18,385 nt of DNA, taken from the NCBI GenBank assembly GCA_943325255.2, contig CALPOS020000018.1, forward strand, positions 1 to 18,385, given 5' to 3'. Of the stretch, positions 14,757 to 18,385 are shown piece by piece (within the stretch, counting starts at the first letter, position 1; every line of letters begins with the position of its first letter). Under the pieces are notes generated by a model that was given only the letters and a program-made list of their open reading frames with translations, ran no database searches and had not been told where the DNA came from. Made by a program: the position numbers and the translations under genes. This stretch comes from Sphingobacterium thalpophilum (GTDB lineage: Bacteria; Bacteroidota; Bacteroidia; Flavobacteriales; Flavobacteriaceae).

Positions 14757-15985
14757 CAAAATATTACTTAAAAAACATTCTGCTCAACAACTTATCGCAA
14801 GGACTTCAATTTGGTTCCCGATGGATATTGACCATAGTCCTTTTAAAGGTCTTAAGTATTGAGATGTTTGCAGTATTTAGTTTCGTTTTTTCGATCTCCA
14901 ATTTTTTAGTTGCGGTACTTCCATTCGGAAGCGCAGTGTATTTGATTAATAAGGCAGAAGATTCTGAACATGGTATCAAAGAATTGGCAGTTTCTATCGA
15001 GATTATTTTTTTTATGTTTATAGGAATCATGTTGTCTTTTGCATTGTATTTCTCATTTAACCCAGAGATAGAAAACGCAGCATTAATTCCGCTTGGGATT
15101 CTATTGAGTCTTATCCTGAGCTTAAACAACATGATTTTTTCATTTCTAAAAGGCGTGGGCAACTTTACGTTTGAATTGAAGATATACAGTATTTTTTCGA
15201 TTTTACTGTTCCTTGTAACAGGTTATCTTTATTTTGTTGATGCAATAGCTGTTTATTGCTTGTTCATGTTGTTGATTACCATCAATGGATTGATGCTTTT
15301 ATTTGCGTTCCGCTATTCCGCTATATTGAAAAATAATGAAATTTTCCAGTTTAGGAATTACACTTTTACCTCGTTTAAAAAAGGCTGTAATCATAGATTT
15401 TTTTTCGGATTGCAGGAAATCGTTACAGCAACTTATTCGCAAGGAGGAATGCTAATTTTGTTTTATGTAATTAGCAAAACAATCTATGGAGAGTATCGGG
15501 CATTACTTATTTTGGCGGCCCCTTTTGCCCTAGTTAATGTTGCAGTATCCCAAGTATTACTATCTCAATTAAAATCTGTACCGATCAATAAGGTTGGGGC
15601 AACATTTAAAAAATTACATTGGCCTTTTTCTGCATTATTAGCAGGTTTCTTGTTTGTTATTTATTACTTTGGAAAACCAATTGTAAAAATAATAACCGGT
15701 TTAGAGTTTACGGATTCTATTCAGAAATCCTATATTTGTGTATTGGTTATCATATTCATCAGTTTTGTTTATTCCGGCTATGAAATGTTACTAGTAGTCA
15801 TCGATAAACAAAAGCACCGATTTTTAATCATGTTGATTGGTGCTATTACCAACATTGTTTCCATCTTTTTATTATTGCCAAAATACGGTACTTTTGGTGC
15901 CATTTCTACAAATTTATTGTCTAATGTAGCCGTTTTTTTCGGCATCGTTTTTTTGTCTGAAAGATTTTTACATAAACTAAAATGA
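14753..15985 (+). CDS. Wzx-type oligosaccharide flippase (MATE/MOP superfamily)
   Basis: A 410-residue integral membrane protein with about 12 hydrophobic segments spread over its length, for example near 24-60, 84-102, 109-127, 142-187 and several between about 285 and 400. The N-terminal GSRWILTIVLLKVLSIEMFA resembles the first helix of the polysaccharide transporter family. It should move undecaprenyl-pyrophosphate-linked repeat units across the inner membrane. Members diverge strongly, so the call rests on topology, length and position in a glycan operon. It overlaps both neighbours by four bases (ATGA), so it is translationally coupled to the epimerase-like and glycosyltransferase genes. 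Confidence 0.85.
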   Translation: MTKYYLKNILLNNLSQGLQFGSRWILTIVLLKVLSIEMFAVFSFVFSISNFLVAVLPFGSAVYLINKAEDSEHGIKELAVSIEIIFFMFIGIMLSFALYFSFNPEIENAALIPLGILLSLILSLNNMIFSFLKGVGNFTFELKIYSIFSILLFLVTGYLYFVDAIAVYCLFMLLITINGLMLLFAFRYSAILKNNEIFQFRNYTFTSFKKGCNHRFFFGLQEIVTATYSQGGMLILFYVISKTIYGEYRALLILAAPFALVNVAVSQVLLSQLKSVPINKVGATFKKLHWPFSALLAGFLFVIYYFGKPIVKIITGLEFTDSIQKSYICVLVIIFISFVYSGYEMLLVVIDKQKHRFLIMLIGAITNIVSIFLLLPKYGTFGAISTNLLSNVAVFFGIVFLSERFLHKLK

Positions 15986-17112
15986 AAATAGCAATACTGA
16001 CTTCCAGATATCCCAAGGCTGATCAGCCATACAATCATATGTTTGTACATGTACGTTCCCTTTATTTTAAGAGTAAAAACGAAGAGGTAACAGTCTTCGT
16101 TCCTTCAAAGGAAAAATCGGCATATACAATTGATGGCGTTCAGGTTGTGTGTGATTCTGGAAAAAACATAGCGAATCAACTGGATCAATATGATATTTCA
16201 TATCTTCATTTATTGAATATTTATCCCATGAGAGCAGATGGAGGATATTCAATTTATAAAAAATTATTACAAATGGACAAGCCGATTGTTATGTATATTC
16301 ATGGTACAGAGGTTTTCAGGTACCCGAAATATATGCATGATTTTGCGTGGACACCTAGCGGCATTTCCAAAGTTTTTTATAGAAATTTTTGGCATTTTAA
16401 TGTGATGAGAAAATTGGTCCATAAATTCAATCAGAAAAAAAAGATCTATTTTATGTTTCCCTCTCAATGGATGAAGGAGGTTTCTGAACAGAACTTTAAC
16501 ATTAAATTCAAAACGACGTTTATCATTCCCAATGGGATTGAAACTAATATGTTTAAATACAACAGTAATTTTTCAAAACGGAATACTATTTTGGTGCTCA
16601 GACCATTTGAGGATAACAAATATAACGTAGATACCGCTATTCGAATCATGAAATACCTTCCAGATCATTTTACAATGGACATTTACGGCAAAGGAAGATT
16701 ACAAAGCAAACTCGAAAAGATTATTGTTGACGAAAATTTATCGGAACGAGTTGTTATCAATAACAGTTATATTCCAAGAGAAAAATTGCCGTCCTTTTTT
16801 TCTAATTACGGAACTTTTGTAGCCACGACCCGATGTGATGCGCAAGGTGTTACGATGTGCGAAGCATTGTCCTCAGGGCTCTTAGTTTGCAGTAATCCAG
16901 TAACCGCTATTCCTGAATTTATAACCGATAATATTAACGGAATTTTAGGATCGTCACCACAAGAAATAGCAACTAAAATATTGTCCGCTACCGCAAGTAA
17001 AGAGGCATTCGAGAAAATTACTGTAGAAGGTAGAAAATCGATGGAAAAAATTGATTTAGAAAAAGTAGGGAAGCAAGAACTGGACGTTTTTAAGAAATTA
17101 ATCGAAGTATAA
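15982..17112 (+). CDS. GT4-family glycosyltransferase
   Basis: A 376-residue GT-B glycosyltransferase. Its N-terminal domain (about 1-175) starts MKIAILTSRYP and contains HGTEVFRYP (107-115). The linker to the C-terminal domain carries IIPNGIETNMF (181-191). The donor-binding domain holds RPFEDNKYNVD (207-217), MDIYGKGR (232-239) and DAQGVTMCEALSSG (286-299). In the family's E-x7-E motif the first Glu is Asp286 here and the second is Glu294. It transfers a sugar from a nucleotide donor to the lipid-linked repeat unit at the cytoplasmic face. Donor and acceptor cannot be read from sequence. It overlaps the flippase gene by four bases and ends one base before the asnB start. Confidence 0.9.
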   Translation: MKIAILTSRYPKADQPYNHMFVHVRSLYFKSKNEEVTVFVPSKEKSAYTIDGVQVVCDSGKNIANQLDQYDISYLHLLNIYPMRADGGYSIYKKLLQMDKPIVMYIHGTEVFRYPKYMHDFAWTPSGISKVFYRNFWHFNVMRKLVHKFNQKKKIYFMFPSQWMKEVSEQNFNIKFKTTFIIPNGIETNMFKYNSNFSKRNTILVLRPFEDNKYNVDTAIRIMKYLPDHFTMDIYGKGRLQSKLEKIIVDENLSERVVINNSYIPREKLPSFFSNYGTFVATTRCDAQGVTMCEALSSGLLVCSNPVTAIPEFITDNINGILGSSPQEIATKILSATASKEAFEKITVEGRKSMEKIDLEKVGKQELDVFKKLIEV

Positions 17113-17113
17113 C

Positions 17114-18385
17114 ATGTGCGGAATCTTAGGAGGAATAAATTTTAATTTTGACAACAGCGTCCTCGACACTATTAAGCACAGAGGACCGGATTATGGCGAA
17201 ATTCAACATTATGAATACAATAGCAATACGGTTTGTTTTGGCCATAGGAGACTCTCCATTCTAGACTTATCTCCATCTGGAAATCAGCCCATGACTACTC
17301 CAGACAATCAGTTAAGCATTATTTTTAATGGAGAAATTTATAATCATTTAGATTTAAAAAAGCGAGTAAAGAACTTAGATTTTATTGGCCATTCCGACAC
17401 AGAAACCATCATTAATTATATTGCACAAAACGGAATTGATTCTGTTTCCGATTTCAATGGAATTTTTGCTTTGGGTCTCTTGGATCGAAGTAAGGGGAAA
17501 ATTTATTTGGTAAGAGATCCATTTGGGGTGAAACCATTGTATTATTATTTATCTGGTAAACAACTTATCTTTTCTTCTGAGATACGCCCTATCAAGAAGA
17601 TGATTGCGACCAATTTGGAGGCAGCCAATCTGGCGGAATTACTAAAATTAAGATACAATCCAGCTCCAGACACTCTTTATTCGAACATCTTTAAATTAAA
17701 ACCGGGTCATATTTTAGAATTTGATCTTAATAATTATACAGTTTCAATATCTTCATACATAAAGACAGTATCGATTAACACGAATACGAATTTTAATAAG
17801 GCGTTAGATCAATATGGTGCGTTGTTTGAAAAGGCCATTCAACGGCAATTGATGGCAGATGTTGAAATCGGAACGTTATTAAGTGGCGGCGTAGATTCAG
17901 CCTTAGTCACTTATTTTGCTCAAAAGAATTCTAATTATGTTGTAAAAACGTATACTGTTGGATTTGAAGGAGACAGTACAGTCAATGAGCTCGAGTATGC
18001 AAAGGAAACGGCATCCATATTAGGAACAGACCATCACCAAATTACCATTACGGAGGAAGATTTTAGGAATGGTCTGGAAAAAATAAGTCAAATAGTTGAA
18101 GAACCACTCGGTACTACTTCTATAATACCCATGTATTATTTGAATCAGGAAGTCGCAAAGAAACTAAAAGTGGTACTTACAGGTCAAGGTGCAGATGAAC
18201 CTTTAGGAGGTTATGACCGATATAAAGGTGAGATTTATAGGAATTATGTTCCAAACTTCCTTTTTGATTTAGCAAAACCGTTTTCAAATAAATTAAAGAA
18301 CGAACAATTTTCACGTTCGTTAAATTCTCTTGGTGAAACAGATATTATTAAAAGATTTGAAAAAGTATATACGCTCTTTAGGGAT
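17114..18385 (+). CDS. asnB: Asparagine synthase (glutamine-hydrolysing)-like amidotransferase, N-terminal part
   Basis: The gene is cut by the right edge: 424 codons are open to the last base and the family is about 600 residues. It starts MCGILGG with the N-terminal nucleophile Cys2 of class II glutamine amidotransferases, followed by HRGPD (27-31), GHRRLSILDLS and FNGEIYNH. The synthetase domain has the pyrophosphate-binding SGGVDS (257-262), VGFEGDSTVNELEYA and GQGADEPLGGYDRY (from 357). The expected reaction is ATP-dependent transfer of ammonia from glutamine to a carboxylate. In polysaccharide clusters such enzymes often amidate uronic acids; examples I recall are WbpS of Pseudomonas and WbtH of Francisella. 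With wecC in the same operon that role is plausible, though asparagine synthesis cannot be excluded. It begins one base after the glycosyltransferase stop. Confidence 0.95.
   Translation, partial: MCGILGGINFNFDNSVLDTIKHRGPDYGEIQHYEYNSNTVCFGHRRLSILDLSPSGNQPMTTPDNQLSIIFNGEIYNHLDLKKRVKNLDFIGHSDTETIINYIAQNGIDSVSDFNGIFALGLLDRSKGKIYLVRDPFGVKPLYYYLSGKQLIFSSEIRPIKKMIATNLEAANLAELLKLRYNPAPDTLYSNIFKLKPGHILEFDLNNYTVSISSYIKTVSINTNTNFNKALDQYGALFEKAIQRQLMADVEIGTLLSGGVDSALVTYFAQKNSNYVVKTYTVGFEGDSTVNELEYAKETASILGTDHHQITITEEDFRNGLEKISQIVEEPLGTTSIIPMYYLNQEVAKKLKVVLTGQGADEPLGGYDRYKGEIYRNYVPNFLFDLAKPFSNKLKNEQFSRSLNSLGETDIIKRFEKVYTLFRD

Overview
The window looks like a Bacteroidota (flavobacterial) chromosome, probably Flavobacterium or a close relative. 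The DNA is AT-rich. A -7 element of the flavobacterial type (TAnnTTTG) lies upstream of at least one gene. Two type IX secretion (T9SS) C-terminal sorting tails are visible, and the genes at the left edge (GH3-like protein, carboxypeptidase-regulatory-domain protein, nucleoside-phosphorylase-like protein) are of kinds common in this phylum. No tRNA, rRNA, CRISPR array or insertion sequence was seen.

Left part (1-3316): the C-terminal part of a GH3-family protein, then a secreted protein with an N-terminal carboxypeptidase-regulatory-like domain, then a 563-residue protein whose C-terminal half carries nucleoside-phosphorylase/AMP-nucleosidase-like motifs and which has its own promoter. Centre-left (3327-6613): a Wzz-like two-helix membrane protein, then rfbA, rfbC and rfbD for dTDP-L-rhamnose synthesis, closed by a strong hairpin terminator. 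rfbB is not in the window.

Centre (6614-10268): an inserted-looking block on the minus strand. It holds a remnant of a T9SS sorting tail and an intact 1128-residue secreted protein (lamin-tail, chitobiase-like, CotH kinase, InlB-type repeat and T9SS sorting domains) with its own terminator. A roughly 700-base non-coding stretch follows (10269-10974), with a promoter-like element and several hairpins.

Right part (10975-18385): a tightly packed plus-strand polysaccharide operon: wecB, wecC, a D-glucuronyl C5-epimerase-like protein with a signal peptide and a discoidin-like C-terminal domain, a Wzx-type flippase, a GT4 glycosyltransferase and asnB, which runs off the end. Several genes overlap by four bases. 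Together the genes point to a Wzx/Wzy-type surface polysaccharide with UDP-ManNAcA and dTDP-rhamnose as precursors. Two further steps are inferred: uronic-acid C5-epimerisation outside the cytoplasm, and amidation of uronic acids by the AsnB-like enzyme. No Wzy polymerase or initiating sugar-phosphate transferase is in view; they may lie beyond the right edge.

The most interesting observation is the exported C5-epimerase/discoidin protein in an O-antigen-type cluster that makes an amino-uronic acid. It suggests a glycosaminoglycan- or alginate-like tailoring step on a bacterial surface glycan. The CotH-family secreted protein splitting the polysaccharide locus is a second point of interest.
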